A stretch of 64,000 nucleotides of DNA from VAZQ01 sp963841705. Lineage in GTDB: Bacteria; Pseudomonadota; Alphaproteobacteria; Rhizobiales; Xanthobacteraceae. Positions within the stretch are counted from its first letter, which is position 1. Every line of letters begins with the position of its first letter. Positions 15,924 through 24,887 of the stretch are shown one piece after another. The position numbers and the translations under genes are program-made. The stretch covers positions 124,001 to 188,000 of the forward strand of contig CAWJDY010000044.1 of the NCBI GenBank assembly GCA_963841705.1. The letters run 5' to 3'. The notes under the pieces are model-generated. The model searched no databases. It saw only the letters and a program-made list of their open reading frames with translations, and was not told the origin of the DNA.

Positions 15924-18575
15924 ATGCGTACTGAAGAAGCTCGACCTGTACGTCTTGCCGACTATAGGCCGCCGGACTGGCAGGTCGATACCGTGGAGCT
16001 CGATATTGCGCTCCACCCAACGGCAAGTCGGGTCCGCGCCAAGCTCTCCTTGCGGCCCAACCCCAACGGTGGTGCTCCCGCGCCCCTGACGCTCGACGGC
16101 GAGGGTCTTGTCCTGCGCGCAATCGCGCTCGATGGAGCGGCGCTTTCGCCCGAGCAATACGTCGCGACGCCGGATCGATTGAGCATTGCGCAGCCGCCGC
16201 AACGATCGTTCTCGCTCGAGATCGAGACCGTGCTCGATCCTTCCGCCAATACCGAGCTCTCCGGGCTCTATCGCTCCGGAACGATCTACTGCACCCAGTG
16301 CGAAGCCGAAGGCTTTCGCCGCATCACCTATTTTCTCGATCGTCCCGACGTCATGGCGGTCTACACCACCAGAATCGAGGCAACGAAGGCGGAGGCGCCG
16401 GTGCTCCTCGCCAATGGCAATCTGGTCGCCGCCGGCGACATTGCCGGCACCGACCGCCATTTTGCCGTCTGGCACGACCCGTATCCGAAGCCCTCGTATC
16501 TGTTCGCCACGGTCGGCGGAAATCTTGCCTGCGTCGAGGACCGGTTCCGCACCATGTCGGGCCGGGATATCACGCTGCGCATCTATGTGGAGCCCGGCAA
16601 GGAAACGCGCTGCGGCCATGCCATGGAGTCGCTCAAGCGCGCCATGCGCTGGGACGAGACCGCGTTCGGGCGTGAATACGATCTTGACATTTTCATGATT
16701 GTCGCTGTTTCCGACTTCAACATGGGCGCCATGGAGAACAAGGGGCTCAACATCTTCAATGACAAATACGTGCTCGCGTCCGCGGAAACGGCGACGGACG
16801 CCGATTTCGACCGGATCGAGGCGATCGTGGCGCATGAGTATTTTCACAACTGGACCGGCAATCGCATTACCTGCCGCGACTGGTTTCAGCTCTGCCTGAA
16901 GGAAGGGCTTACGGTTTTTCGCGACCAGGAGTTCACCGCCGATCTCCGCTCGCGCGCGGTCGAGCGCATCTGCGACGTGCGCGCGCTGCGCGCGCATCAG
17001 TTCGACGAGGATGCCGGCCCCCTCGCCCATCCCGTGCGGCCCTTCCAGTATCATGAGATCAACAACTTCTATACGACCACCGTCTATGAGAAAGGCGCCG
17101 AGGTCGTGCGCATGCTCAAGACGCTGCTCGGGACGCAGACATTTCGCGCCGGCATGGACCTTTATTTTGCTCGCCACGACGGGCGCGCGGCAACGGTGGA
17201 AGAGTTCGTGCAATGCTTCGCCGATGTCGCCGGCACCGATCTCGCCCAGTTCATGCTGTGGTATTCGCAGGCGGGCACGCCGGAAGTGGTCGCAACCGGC
17301 AGCTATGATGCGCTGCGCCAGAGCTATCAACTCGATCTCGTGCAGACCGTGCCGCCAACGCCCGGCCAGCCGAGCAAGCAACCGATGGTCATCCCGCTTG
17401 CCGTTGGCCTCGTGGGCGCAGACGGGCGCGACTTGCCGCTCCAATCGCTTGACGGCCCGACACCCGATCGCCCGGTTCTCACCTTGAGCAAGCCGGAGCA
17501 AAGCTTCGTGTTCGGCGATGTCGGCGAGCCCCCGGTCCTCTCGCTGAACCGGAACTTCTCGGCGCCGATCAAGCTCGTGGTCAACCTGTCTGCCGAGGAT
17601 TTGCGATTTCTTGCGACGCACGACGGCGATGCATTCAATCGCTGGCAGGCGTTCCAGACCCTGGCCACGCGGCTGCTCGTCGACAATGCGACGGCGCTGC
17701 GCATGGGCGGCACCGCGCGTGAGGATTCAACGCTGACGGATGCGTTGCGTGCGGTTCTTGCCGATGGCGCGATCGAGCCCGCGTTTGTCGCGCTGATGCT
17801 CACTCTACCCGGCGAGGCGGACATCGCCCGCGAGATCGGCCGGGACGTCGATCCCGCAGCGGTGTTCGCGGCGCGCGCCGCGCTGCGGGCGCGCATCGGT
17901 GGCGATCTTGGCGCCGAGCTTCTGCAGCGCTACCGCTCGCTGGCGCAGAGCGGGCCTTACCGCGTGGATCCGGTCAGTGTCGGGGCACGTTCGCTCCGCA
18001 ATACGTGTCTCGATCTGCTGGTCGCAACAGGAAGCCGCGACAACATCGCGCTGGCCAACCGGCAATATCATGCTGCCGACAACATGACCGACCGGATGGC
18101 GGCGCTTGGCGCGCTTTCGCTGTGCGATATGCCCGAACGCAGCGCGGCGCTGGAGGATTTCTACAGCCGCTATCGGGGCGACCCGCTGATCATCGACAAA
18201 TGGTTCTCGTTGCAGGCGGTCATCCCCGAAGCCGGGACCCTCGACCGCGTCAAGGCACTCACTGCCCATCCTGCATTCTCGTTCGCCAACCCCAATCGCG
18301 TGCGGGCGCTCATTCATGCCTTTGCGCTGGGGAACCACAAGGAATTCAACCGCCCCGATGGTGCCGGTTACGAGTTCGTCGCTGCCATCGTTCTGGCGCT
18401 CGATGGCAAAAACCCGCAGCTTGCAGCCCGCCTTCTGTCGGCGTTCAAGAGCTGGCGGGTGCTGGAACCGGAGCGACGCCAGCGTGCAAATGCGGCTTTG
18501 GTGCAGGTATCAGCTGCACCCGGGCTCTCACCCGACGTGAGCGATATCGTGCGCCGCGCGCTGTTGGAAAACTAG
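15924..18575 (+). CDS. pepN: Aminopeptidase N (M1 metallopeptidase)
   Basis: Cytosolic zinc aminopeptidase removing N-terminal residues from peptides, 883 residues, close to the E. coli PepN length. The exopeptidase motif GAMEN is at 268-272, followed by the zinc site HEYFH at 304-308 with the third ligand Glu327 in LKEGLTVFRDQ. The order of domains is as in PepN: N-terminal beta saddle, thermolysin-like catalytic domain, a small beta domain around 440-550 (PSKQPMVIPLAVGLVGADGR) and a large helical C-terminal domain. The start ATG 15924 yields the family N-terminus (VRLADYRPPDW). Monocistronic and convergent with the malic enzyme gene, leaving only 22 bases between stops. Confidence 0.96.
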   Translation: MRTEEARPVRLADYRPPDWQVDTVELDIALHPTASRVRAKLSLRPNPNGGAPAPLTLDGEGLVLRAIALDGAALSPEQYVATPDRLSIAQPPQRSFSLEIETVLDPSANTELSGLYRSGTIYCTQCEAEGFRRITYFLDRPDVMAVYTTRIEATKAEAPVLLANGNLVAAGDIAGTDRHFAVWHDPYPKPSYLFATVGGNLACVEDRFRTMSGRDITLRIYVEPGKETRCGHAMESLKRAMRWDETAFGREYDLDIFMIVAVSDFNMGAMENKGLNIFNDKYVLASAETATDADFDRIEAIVAHEYFHNWTGNRITCRDWFQLCLKEGLTVFRDQEFTADLRSRAVERICDVRALRAHQFDEDAGPLAHPVRPFQYHEINNFYTTTVYEKGAEVVRMLKTLLGTQTFRAGMDLYFARHDGRAATVEEFVQCFADVAGTDLAQFMLWYSQAGTPEVVATGSYDALRQSYQLDLVQTVPPTPGQPSKQPMVIPLAVGLVGADGRDLPLQSLDGPTPDRPVLTLSKPEQSFVFGDVGEPPVLSLNRNFSAPIKLVVNLSAEDLRFLATHDGDAFNRWQAFQTLATRLLVDNATALRMGGTAREDSTLTDALRAVLADGAIEPAFVALMLTLPGEADIAREIGRDVDPAAVFAARAALRARIGGDLGAELLQRYRSLAQSGPYRVDPVSVGARSLRNTCLDLLVATGSRDNIALANRQYHAADNMTDRMAALGALSLCDMPERSAALEDFYSRYRGDPLIIDKWFSLQAVIPEAGTLDRVKALTAHPAFSFANPNRVRALIHAFALGNHKEFNRPDGAGYEFVAAIVLALDGKNPQLAARLLSAFKSWRVLEPERRQRANAALVQVSAAPGLSPDVSDIVRRALLEN

Positions 18576-18597
18576 AATTTTTTTTCGAGCAAGCGGC

Positions 18598-20310
18598 TCA
18601 GACGCCTCCGATTCTTTTGTAAGGCCGGTAGCGAGGCGTCCACATCCGCTCGCGCAGCCGTGCTTCGAGCCCCTCCCCGCTCATCTTTTCCGCGAGGCCC
18701 TCGGCCCGCGCCTGCCGACCCACGGCCAGCGCCACGTGGAAGGACACTTCGCGCAGTTGGTTCACCGGGGGCAGAAGGTTGGCGTTGCGATCGGTTTTGC
18801 TCGGGGACACCTCTGCAACGGCGCGCGCGGCTGCCATGAGCATGCCGTCGCTGATCCGGCTTGCGCGGACAACGATGCTGCCGAGCCCGATGCCGGGAAA
18901 AACATAGGCGTTGTTGGTCTGGTCGATGGTGAAAGGGCGGCCGTTCTTGCGCACGGGCGGGAACGGGCTGCCGGTCCCGATGACCGCGCGGCCTTCCGTC
19001 CAGGCGAGAAGATCGGCAGGCGTGGCTTCCGAGCGGGAGGTGGGATTGGAGAGGGGAAAGATGATGGGCTGCTGCGTGGAGGCCGCCATCGCGCGCACGA
19101 CGCTCTCGGGAAAGCCGCCGGGCTGCCCCGATACTCCGACCAGTACCGTTGGGTGCGCATTGCGCATCACATCGCCGAGGCTGATTCGGTCCGCTCTCTC
19201 GAGCGCCCAACCGCTCACCGCCGCGCGCGACTGCGCGAAGGGCGCTTGAAACTCCATCATCCCCGGCATGCCCTCGACCAGGAGGCCCTCGCGATCGACC
19301 ACATAGAAGCGCGACCGTGCCTCCTCCTTCGACAGCCCCTCGGCCAACATCGCCCGAAGCAGCAGCGAGCAGATTCCGATCCCTGCCGAGCCTCCGCCCA
19401 GGACGGCGATGCGATGATCGCGCAGCGGGACGCCCGTCACGTTCACGGCCGCGAGCAATGTGCCCGTAGTGATCACGGCCGTGCCTTGGATGTCGTCATT
19501 GAAGGTGCAGAGGCGATCGCGATATCGCTCCAACAATCTGGTTGCATTATCGCGGGCGAAATCTTCCCACTGCAGCAACACATGCGGCCATCGTTCGGCG
19601 ACCGCGCTCACGAAGGCCTCGATGAACGCGTCATAGTCGCGCCCGCGCACGCGTTCATGCCGCCAGCCCACGTACACCGGGTCGGCAAGGCGGTCGGAAT
19701 TGTTGGTGCCCACGTCCAGCATGATCGGCAGCGTGGTGGCGGGATGCAGACCGCCGCACCCGGTGTAGAGGGCAAGCTTGCCAATGGGGATACCCATGCC
19801 GCCCGCGCCCTGGTCGCCAAGCCCGAGGATCCGCTCGCCGTCAGTGACGACGATCGCATCAACATTATCGAACCGTGGATTGGCCAGAATGCGCTTGATC
19901 CGGGCCATGTGCGAGATGCTCAGGAACAGCCCACGCGGCTTGCGGAAGGTCTGGCTGAATTCCTCGCAGCCCAACCCTACTACGGGCGTGTAGACCACCG
20001 GCAGCATGCCGGCGAGATCGCGGACCAAAACGGCATAGAACAGAGTCTCGTTGCTGTCCTGAAGCCCACGCAGGAAGATGTAGCGCGCCAGGTCGCTCGG
20101 CAGCCCCCGAAACGCTTGCATGCGCCGGTCGACCTGCTCGTCGAGAGTAGCGACGTTGGGCGGCAGCAGCCCGTGCAGCTCGAATGTATCACGCTCCTCC
20201 TCGGTAAACGCCGTCCCCTTGTTCAGGAGCGGATCGTTAAGAAGCTCGTACCCGAACAGACGCGTTCCGATGAGCGAAGTCTCGCTGGCAGTTTGGCTCC
20301 GCTCTGACAT
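18598..20310 (-). CDS. maeA: NAD-type malic enzyme (oxaloacetate-decarboxylating malate dehydrogenase)
   Basis: Converts malate to pyruvate and CO2 with NAD(P) reduction, supplying pyruvate and reductant when growing on C4 acids. The protein of 570 residues is the long eukaryote/E. coli MaeA-like form without a phosphotransacetylase domain. Signatures include YTPVVGLGCEEFSQTFRKPR, AIVVTDGERILGLGDQGAGG and the NAD-binding turn VLGGGSAGIGICSLL; FNDDIQGTAVITTGTLLAA marks the metal/substrate region. ATG 20310 is chosen because it begins MSERSQTASETSLIGTRLFG, whereas the 39 codons of open frame before it are not family-like. No partner genes; the upstream 450 bp is shared with the divergent histidine kinase gene. 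Confidence 0.94.
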   Translation of the reverse strand: MSERSQTASETSLIGTRLFGYELLNDPLLNKGTAFTEEERDTFELHGLLPPNVATLDEQVDRRMQAFRGLPSDLARYIFLRGLQDSNETLFYAVLVRDLAGMLPVVYTPVVGLGCEEFSQTFRKPRGLFLSISHMARIKRILANPRFDNVDAIVVTDGERILGLGDQGAGGMGIPIGKLALYTGCGGLHPATTLPIMLDVGTNNSDRLADPVYVGWRHERVRGRDYDAFIEAFVSAVAERWPHVLLQWEDFARDNATRLLERYRDRLCTFNDDIQGTAVITTGTLLAAVNVTGVPLRDHRIAVLGGGSAGIGICSLLLRAMLAEGLSKEEARSRFYVVDREGLLVEGMPGMMEFQAPFAQSRAAVSGWALERADRISLGDVMRNAHPTVLVGVSGQPGGFPESVVRAMAASTQQPIIFPLSNPTSRSEATPADLLAWTEGRAVIGTGSPFPPVRKNGRPFTIDQTNNAYVFPGIGLGSIVVRASRISDGMLMAAARAVAEVSPSKTDRNANLLPPVNQLREVSFHVALAVGRQARAEGLAEKMSGEGLEARLRERMWTPRYRPYKRIGGV

Positions 20311-20760
20311 TGACCGTGGAGCTCCACTTGGCTTGGCGTTGGCCGCTAGTGACAGCGATGCTGGTTGCCGGTTTATGCAACAAGATCCGGCTCCGGTGAA
20401 GCTCGTCAACTCGATAGCGGTAGTCAATATGCGCCGATCCGCGCACCGCCCCCCTCTTTACGATGACTGCCTCAGTCGCTCGGATAGGCCAGTCATCCAG
20501 AACTGGCGGTAACCATTGGGCCGGTTTGAAGGCGAGGCGCCCATTTGGCTCGCGACCGCATCAGCACGATGGCCGACGATCAGTGGAATAATCCCAAAAC
20601 CCGTTTGATCTCAGATGCGAAGCAAGCCTGATCGATTTTGCCGAATTCGTTAATAAGGGCCTCGACAAATTGCCATCTTTCGATTCCAATCAAAACTGAT
20701 TCGGAGAGATGCGGCACATCCTTCCGAGGAAGATGGTAGGGAATCCGAAGGAGGCGACGC
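20311..20760. other. Divergent promoter region, malic enzyme / histidine kinase
   Basis: No supported gene. Short opposite-strand frames near 20580-20810 look like chance. The right end holds AAGGAGG six bases before the histidine kinase ATG. The AT-richer stretch around 20590-20700 is a reasonable place for the kinase promoter, but I cannot name elements. Confidence 0.55.
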
Positions 20761-23139
20761 ATGGCGCGCGCCGAGGTCGCGAGCGCGTCCGTAAGTTCCG
20801 ATTCGATCAAGGGACTGGCTCAGTCCATCGCCAAACCGGCTTACCTCCGGCTGCTGACCGCGGAACCTGCTCTGCGGCGGGCGGTACCCGCGTTGATCAT
20901 AGCATTCCTGCTGACAATCTGCGTCGGTGCCATCGTGCAGGTGTTTGATCACCGGCGTCAGGCGGTAAGCGAGACCATCAACCAGATTGAAGCGACTGCC
21001 GATTATCTCGGCGATCGACTTGCCCGCATGGATCGGTCAAAGCTGCAAAAGCTCGGCTTGGACCACTCTCTCCAGAGCGAGCTCGAGAGCGCGATTCCGA
21101 GCTGGGCCCGGGTAGCCGGCCGTCGGATATTGGTGACCAGCGCCGATGGGATCATTGTTGCCGCCGTCCGGCACGCCCCGATCAGCAGCGGTGAGGGCAC
21201 CGCGGTGGCCACTTTCCCGCTGGAAGCTGGATTCATCGGTCGTACTTTGATCGATGTGCTCGGTCCCGGTCAGCCTCTGACCACATTCGGTGCCGCAGCC
21301 GGGGTGCTGGAAATACCGCTCGCCGACGGGAAGCCGGCCTTTGCCACCGTGCGCAGCCTTTCCGCAACCAACGGGGAGCTTGCGGTCGTGCAAGGCCGCG
21401 CCGAGGCGCTCACCGGCTGGGTTTCCGATACAGCGCTCACGGTAACCTTGTCCGCGACCACCGGCTTTGTCGTTCTCATCCTCGGATTTGCGTTCCACTG
21501 GCAAGCAACCCGGGCGCGCGAGGCGGATGGAATCCATGAGACGGTGCGCTCGCGCATCGATACTGCGCTCAACCGCGGACGCTGCGGGTTATGGGACTGG
21601 GATCTCGCGCGCGGGCGCATCTTCTGGTCTCACTCCATGTTCGCCATCCTGGGACAGAGGCCGCGGAGCGCGCTGTTGGGATTCGGCGAAGTGAACGCTC
21701 TGGTCCATCCCGAGGACATCGACCTCTATGAGCTGGCACGAGAGCTCGCGGAGCAAAAGGCGACGTTCATCGACCACGCCTTTCGCGTGCGCCACGCCAA
21801 CGGCAACTGGGTCTGGCTGCGCGCGCGCTGCGAGCTGGTCCGACAATCCGGCGACAGCGGTGCGCATCTCATTGGAATTGCGGTCGACATTACCGAGCAG
21901 AAGACACTGGTCGAGAGAACGGTCGAGGCGGATCTGCGCCTGCGCGATGCGATCGAGACGATACCGGAAGCCTTCGTGGTCTGGGATGCGCAGAACAGGT
22001 TGGTGCTGTGCAACTCCAATTTCCAGGTGCTGCACAATCTTCCGAACGAAGCGATCCAGCCCGGCGCATCCTACGAATCCGTGGTGGAGGCGGGACGCAA
22101 ACCCGTGGTGCGCTCCAAGGTCACGAGCGAAGGTCAAATTCCCGGCGCCCGCACCTTCGAGGCCCAGCTCGATGACGGGCGTTGGCTGCACATCAGCGAG
22201 CGACGCACGAAAGATGGCGGTTACGTTTCCGTAGGCACCGACATCACCAACATCAAGCGTCATGAAGAGAAGCTCATGGAAAGCGAGAAGCGGCTGATGG
22301 CCACCGTGGCCGATCTGCGCAGCTCGCAGCAAAAGCTTGAACGCCAGGCCGAGGAGGTCGCCGACCTTGCCGCGAAATATTCGGAAGAGAAGACGCGCGC
22401 GGAAGACGCCAACCAGGCCAAATCAAAGTTTCTGGCCAATATGAGCCATGAGCTGCGGACTCCGCTTAATGCGATCATTGGCTTCTCCGAGATCATGGAG
22501 TCGGGAATGTTCGGTCCGCTTGGGACCGACAAGTACCGGGAGTATTGCTGCGATATTCGTCAAAGCGGTCAGTATCTGCTCGAGGTGATAAACGACATCC
22601 TCGACATGTCGAAAATCGAGGCGGGCCGCATCCGGCTTGATGCCAAACAGATCGAGCTCGAGCCGTTCCTCAACGACGCTATGCGTGTAGTGTCTGCCCG
22701 CGCGGATGACAAGCAGCTCAAGCTCGTGGCCCGCATCCGCGGCGGCATCAGCCTGACGGCAGACCCCCGCCTGCTCAAGCAGATCGTGTTGAACCTGCTG
22801 TCGAATGCCGTGAAATTTACTCCCGAGGGCGGCCGTATCACCATTCATGCCCGGGCGACGAAGGGCGCGGTGAGCATTGCCATTGCGGATACCGGAATTG
22901 GCATTTCGAAAGAGGCGATCGCGCGCCTAGGCCGCCCATTCGAGCAGGTTGAAAGCCAGCTGACGAAAAGCCACCAGGGCTCAGGCCTCGGTCTTGCAAT
23001 AGCCAGATCGCTGACCGAGCTTCACCACGGCAACATACGCATCCGCTCGACCATAGGGCGCGGCACGATCGTATTGCTGCGCCTGCCGAGCACCCGCGCC
23101 TCGGCGCAGAAGGACGCGGTGACAGAGGCGGCCGCGTGA
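20761..23139 (+). CDS. PAS-domain sensor histidine kinase, membrane bound
   Basis: Sensor kinase of 792 residues. A membrane helix at about 41-62 and a second at about 225-248 bracket a 160-residue periplasmic sensor with no obvious named fold. Two PAS domains follow (roughly 270-380, with HPEDIDLYEL and ITEQKTL; and 395-505, with FVVWDAQNRLVLCN and GTDITNIKRHEE), then a coiled coil and the HisKA helix FLANMSHELRTPLN with phospho-acceptor His563. The ATPase part shows the N box LLSNAVKFTPEGG, G1 ADTGIGI and G2 GSGLGLAI. The DHp/ATPase half resembles PleC/DivJ-type alphaproteobacterial kinases. No response regulator is adjacent, so it is an orphan kinase. AAGGAGG precedes the ATG. Confidence 0.92.
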   Translation: MARAEVASASVSSDSIKGLAQSIAKPAYLRLLTAEPALRRAVPALIIAFLLTICVGAIVQVFDHRRQAVSETINQIEATADYLGDRLARMDRSKLQKLGLDHSLQSELESAIPSWARVAGRRILVTSADGIIVAAVRHAPISSGEGTAVATFPLEAGFIGRTLIDVLGPGQPLTTFGAAAGVLEIPLADGKPAFATVRSLSATNGELAVVQGRAEALTGWVSDTALTVTLSATTGFVVLILGFAFHWQATRAREADGIHETVRSRIDTALNRGRCGLWDWDLARGRIFWSHSMFAILGQRPRSALLGFGEVNALVHPEDIDLYELARELAEQKATFIDHAFRVRHANGNWVWLRARCELVRQSGDSGAHLIGIAVDITEQKTLVERTVEADLRLRDAIETIPEAFVVWDAQNRLVLCNSNFQVLHNLPNEAIQPGASYESVVEAGRKPVVRSKVTSEGQIPGARTFEAQLDDGRWLHISERRTKDGGYVSVGTDITNIKRHEEKLMESEKRLMATVADLRSSQQKLERQAEEVADLAAKYSEEKTRAEDANQAKSKFLANMSHELRTPLNAIIGFSEIMESGMFGPLGTDKYREYCCDIRQSGQYLLEVINDILDMSKIEAGRIRLDAKQIELEPFLNDAMRVVSARADDKQLKLVARIRGGISLTADPRLLKQIVLNLLSNAVKFTPEGGRITIHARATKGAVSIAIADTGIGISKEAIARLGRPFEQVESQLTKSHQGSGLGLAIARSLTELHHGNIRIRSTIGRGTIVLLRLPSTRASAQKDAVTEAAA

Positions 23140-23201
23140 CTTGGGCCGTCACGCTTTCCGAGTAAGCCTCGTCTGACCCATCCTCCAGAGCCTAGAGCGT
23201 A

Positions 23202-23223
23202 GTGGGCGCCTTTGCCCGCCCAC
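23202..23223. repeat. Short palindrome, GTGGGCG type
   Basis: GTGGGCG at 23202-23208 pairs with CGCCCAC at 23217-23223; same family as the element at 1171-1239. It lies 23 bases upstream of the ABC permease start, between the kinase stop and that gene. Confidence 0.6.
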
Positions 23224-23246
23224 CATACTGTTACTATGGTGCCGCC

Positions 23247-24080
23247 ATGTCCGAGAGCGCAGCCGTTCCAGCAGCGAACGCATCGATCGCAGGGGCAGCA
23301 TCGGCGCGAGCTGAAACCCGCTGGGGGACCATTGCGCGCACCGCCTTCCCATTCCTTGTCGTGGCGCTGATGTGGGAACTCACCGCCCGTAGCGGAATCT
23401 TTCCGCAGCGCCTGTTCCCGCCGCTGGAAGCAGTCGCATCCGCGCTCATTCGTCTTACCGCGTCGGGGATTCTTCCCCATCACCTCACCGATACCCTCCT
23501 GCGCCTGCTTGTCGGGTTTGCCCTCGCGGCAATTGTGGGGGTGGCCGTCGGGTTCGCGATGGGACGCTCGCGCCGCGCCGAGGACGTGCTGCTGCCGCTG
23601 GTGAGCATCGGGGCGCCGATCCCTGGCATCGCCTATGCGCCCTTGTTCCTGCTCTGGTTCGGCCTGGGCAACACGTCGGCCGTGTTGCTGGTGGCCTTCG
23701 TTTCCGCCTTTCCCATTGTCTTCAACACCTGGACCGGCGTGAAAGCCGTCAAGGAGATCTGGCTGCGCTCGGCGCAGGCGATGGGCGCGGACAGCCGCCG
23801 CCTCCTGCATCACGTGATCCTGCCCGGCGCGCTGCCCTACATCCTCACCGGGCTGCGCCTGGGTCTGGCGCAGGCGTGGCGCATCCTGGTCGGCGTGGAG
23901 ATGCTCGCAGCGGTGCCGTGGGGCCTGGGCTGGATGATCTTCGGGGCACGCGAGTTCCTCAACACCGATGTGATGCTGGCCGGAGTGGTCGTGATCGGCG
24001 CCGTTGGGCTTGCGCTGGAAAAGCTCGTGTTCGAGCGCATCGAGCGATACACAGTGGTGCGCTGGGGGATGATGACATGA
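23247..24080 (+). CDS. NitT/TauT-type ABC permease, first of two
   Basis: Inner-membrane permease of the nitrate/sulfonate/bicarbonate importer family, 277 residues with about six helices. The EAA loop reads IWLRSAQAMGADSRRLLHHV then ILPGALPYILTGLRLGL, and the preceding PIPGIAYAPLFLLWFGLG is typical of SsuC/TauC. The start is ATG 23247 (MSESAAVPAANAS); open frame to 23202 lacks support and no Shine-Dalgarno element is evident. The stop overlaps the ATG of a second, different permease by four bases, so the importer probably uses a heterodimeric membrane core. Substrate cannot be read; sulfonates, nitrate, pyrimidine precursors and aromatic acids are all known for the family. Confidence 0.9.
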   Translation: MSESAAVPAANASIAGAASARAETRWGTIARTAFPFLVVALMWELTARSGIFPQRLFPPLEAVASALIRLTASGILPHHLTDTLLRLLVGFALAAIVGVAVGFAMGRSRRAEDVLLPLVSIGAPIPGIAYAPLFLLWFGLGNTSAVLLVAFVSAFPIVFNTWTGVKAVKEIWLRSAQAMGADSRRLLHHVILPGALPYILTGLRLGLAQAWRILVGVEMLAAVPWGLGWMIFGAREFLNTDVMLAGVVVIGAVGLALEKLVFERIERYTVVRWGMMT

Positions 24081-24865
24081 GTCCCGCGGCGGATCGCGCG
24101 CGATCGGCCTACCGCGGGGGCCTCACGCTATTGCTCGCGGCCGCCCTGTTCGAGGCCGTTGCGCGCAGCGGGATTTTCCCCGCCGCCCTGTTGCCGCCGC
24201 TGCCGAAGATCGCGGGCACGTTCGCGGCCGGGCTGCTCGACGGCTCGCTGCTCGAGCATGCGTCCTATACGCTCTACCGCGTTCTGGTCGGGCTGGCATT
24301 GGCAATCGCCGTCGGGCTGCCGCTCGGGGTTTTGATGGGCCGCTTCCGCCCGGTCGAAAGCTTTTGTCTTCCGCTCGCGAGCGCGCTGATGCCGATCCCT
24401 TCGCTCGCCTGGGTACCGATATTCATCCTCTGGTTCGGCCTCGGCAACACCGTGGCGATTCTCATCGTGTTCTATGCGGCGCTGTTTCCCATGCTGCTCA
24501 ACACCTGGTCGGGGATGCGCGCCGTCAATCCCCTGTGGCTGCGCGCGGCTGGCGCCATGGGGGCGGACGGGCGCGCGCTGTTCTGGAAAGTGATCATTCC
24601 CGGCGCCTCGCCCTTCATCATTGCCGGCCTGCGCCAGGCCTTCCTGCGCGCATGGATCGCGGTCGTGGGCGCGGAGATGCTGGCCGCCTCGGACTATGGG
24701 CTGGGTTGGGTCATCTTCGACGCCAAGGAGTTCCTCAACGCCGATGTGATGCTCGCCTCGCTCGCCATGATCGGATTGATCGGCTTCGTGTTCGAGCGGC
24801 TGGTGTTCGGCTCGATCGAGCGCGCTACCGTCGTGCGCTGGGGCATGGTGCAGCCGACCAAGTGA
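24077..24865 (+). CDS. NitT/TauT-type ABC permease, second of two
   Basis: Paralogue of the upstream permease (262 residues). Segments such as ARSGIFPAALLPPLPKIAGT, PIPSLAWVPIFILWFGLGNT, the EAA loop LWLRAAGAMGADGRALFWKV followed by IIPGASPFIIAGLRQ, and LAASDYGLGWVIFDAKEFLN line up along the whole length. ATG 24077 overlaps the preceding stop as ATGA. Twenty-two bases separate its stop from the ATPase start, and that gap is filled by part of a palindromic repeat. The likely partner in the membrane is the first permease. Confidence 0.9.
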   Translation: MSPAADRARSAYRGGLTLLLAAALFEAVARSGIFPAALLPPLPKIAGTFAAGLLDGSLLEHASYTLYRVLVGLALAIAVGLPLGVLMGRFRPVESFCLPLASALMPIPSLAWVPIFILWFGLGNTVAILIVFYAALFPMLLNTWSGMRAVNPLWLRAAGAMGADGRALFWKVIIPGASPFIIAGLRQAFLRAWIAVVGAEMLAASDYGLGWVIFDAKEFLNADVMLASLAMIGLIGFVFERLVFGSIERATVVRWGMVQPTK

Positions 24866-24866
24866 G

Positions 24867-24884
24867 GGGTTTCAAACCCGCCCC
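24867..24884. repeat. Partial copy of the GGGCGGGTTT palindrome
   Basis: GGGTTTCAAACCCGCCCC, identical to the central-right 18 bases of the 29-nt palindromes at 31343 and 43543. It occupies the position where the ribosome-binding site of the ATPase gene (ATG 24888) should be. Confidence 0.7.
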
Positions 24885-24887
24885 ACA

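Noticed and set aside
15867..17621. 584-codon minus-strand frame over pepN
   Set aside because: Antisense to the GAMEN and HEYFH catalytic region of pepN; no recognisable domain.
18736..20307. 523-codon plus-strand frame over the malic enzyme gene
   Set aside because: Antisense to a full malic enzyme; low-complexity His/Arg-rich translation.
20580..20810. Small minus-strand frame between maeA and the kinase gene
   Set aside because: Overlaps the kinase start and ribosome-binding site, no own ribosome-binding site and no recognisable family.
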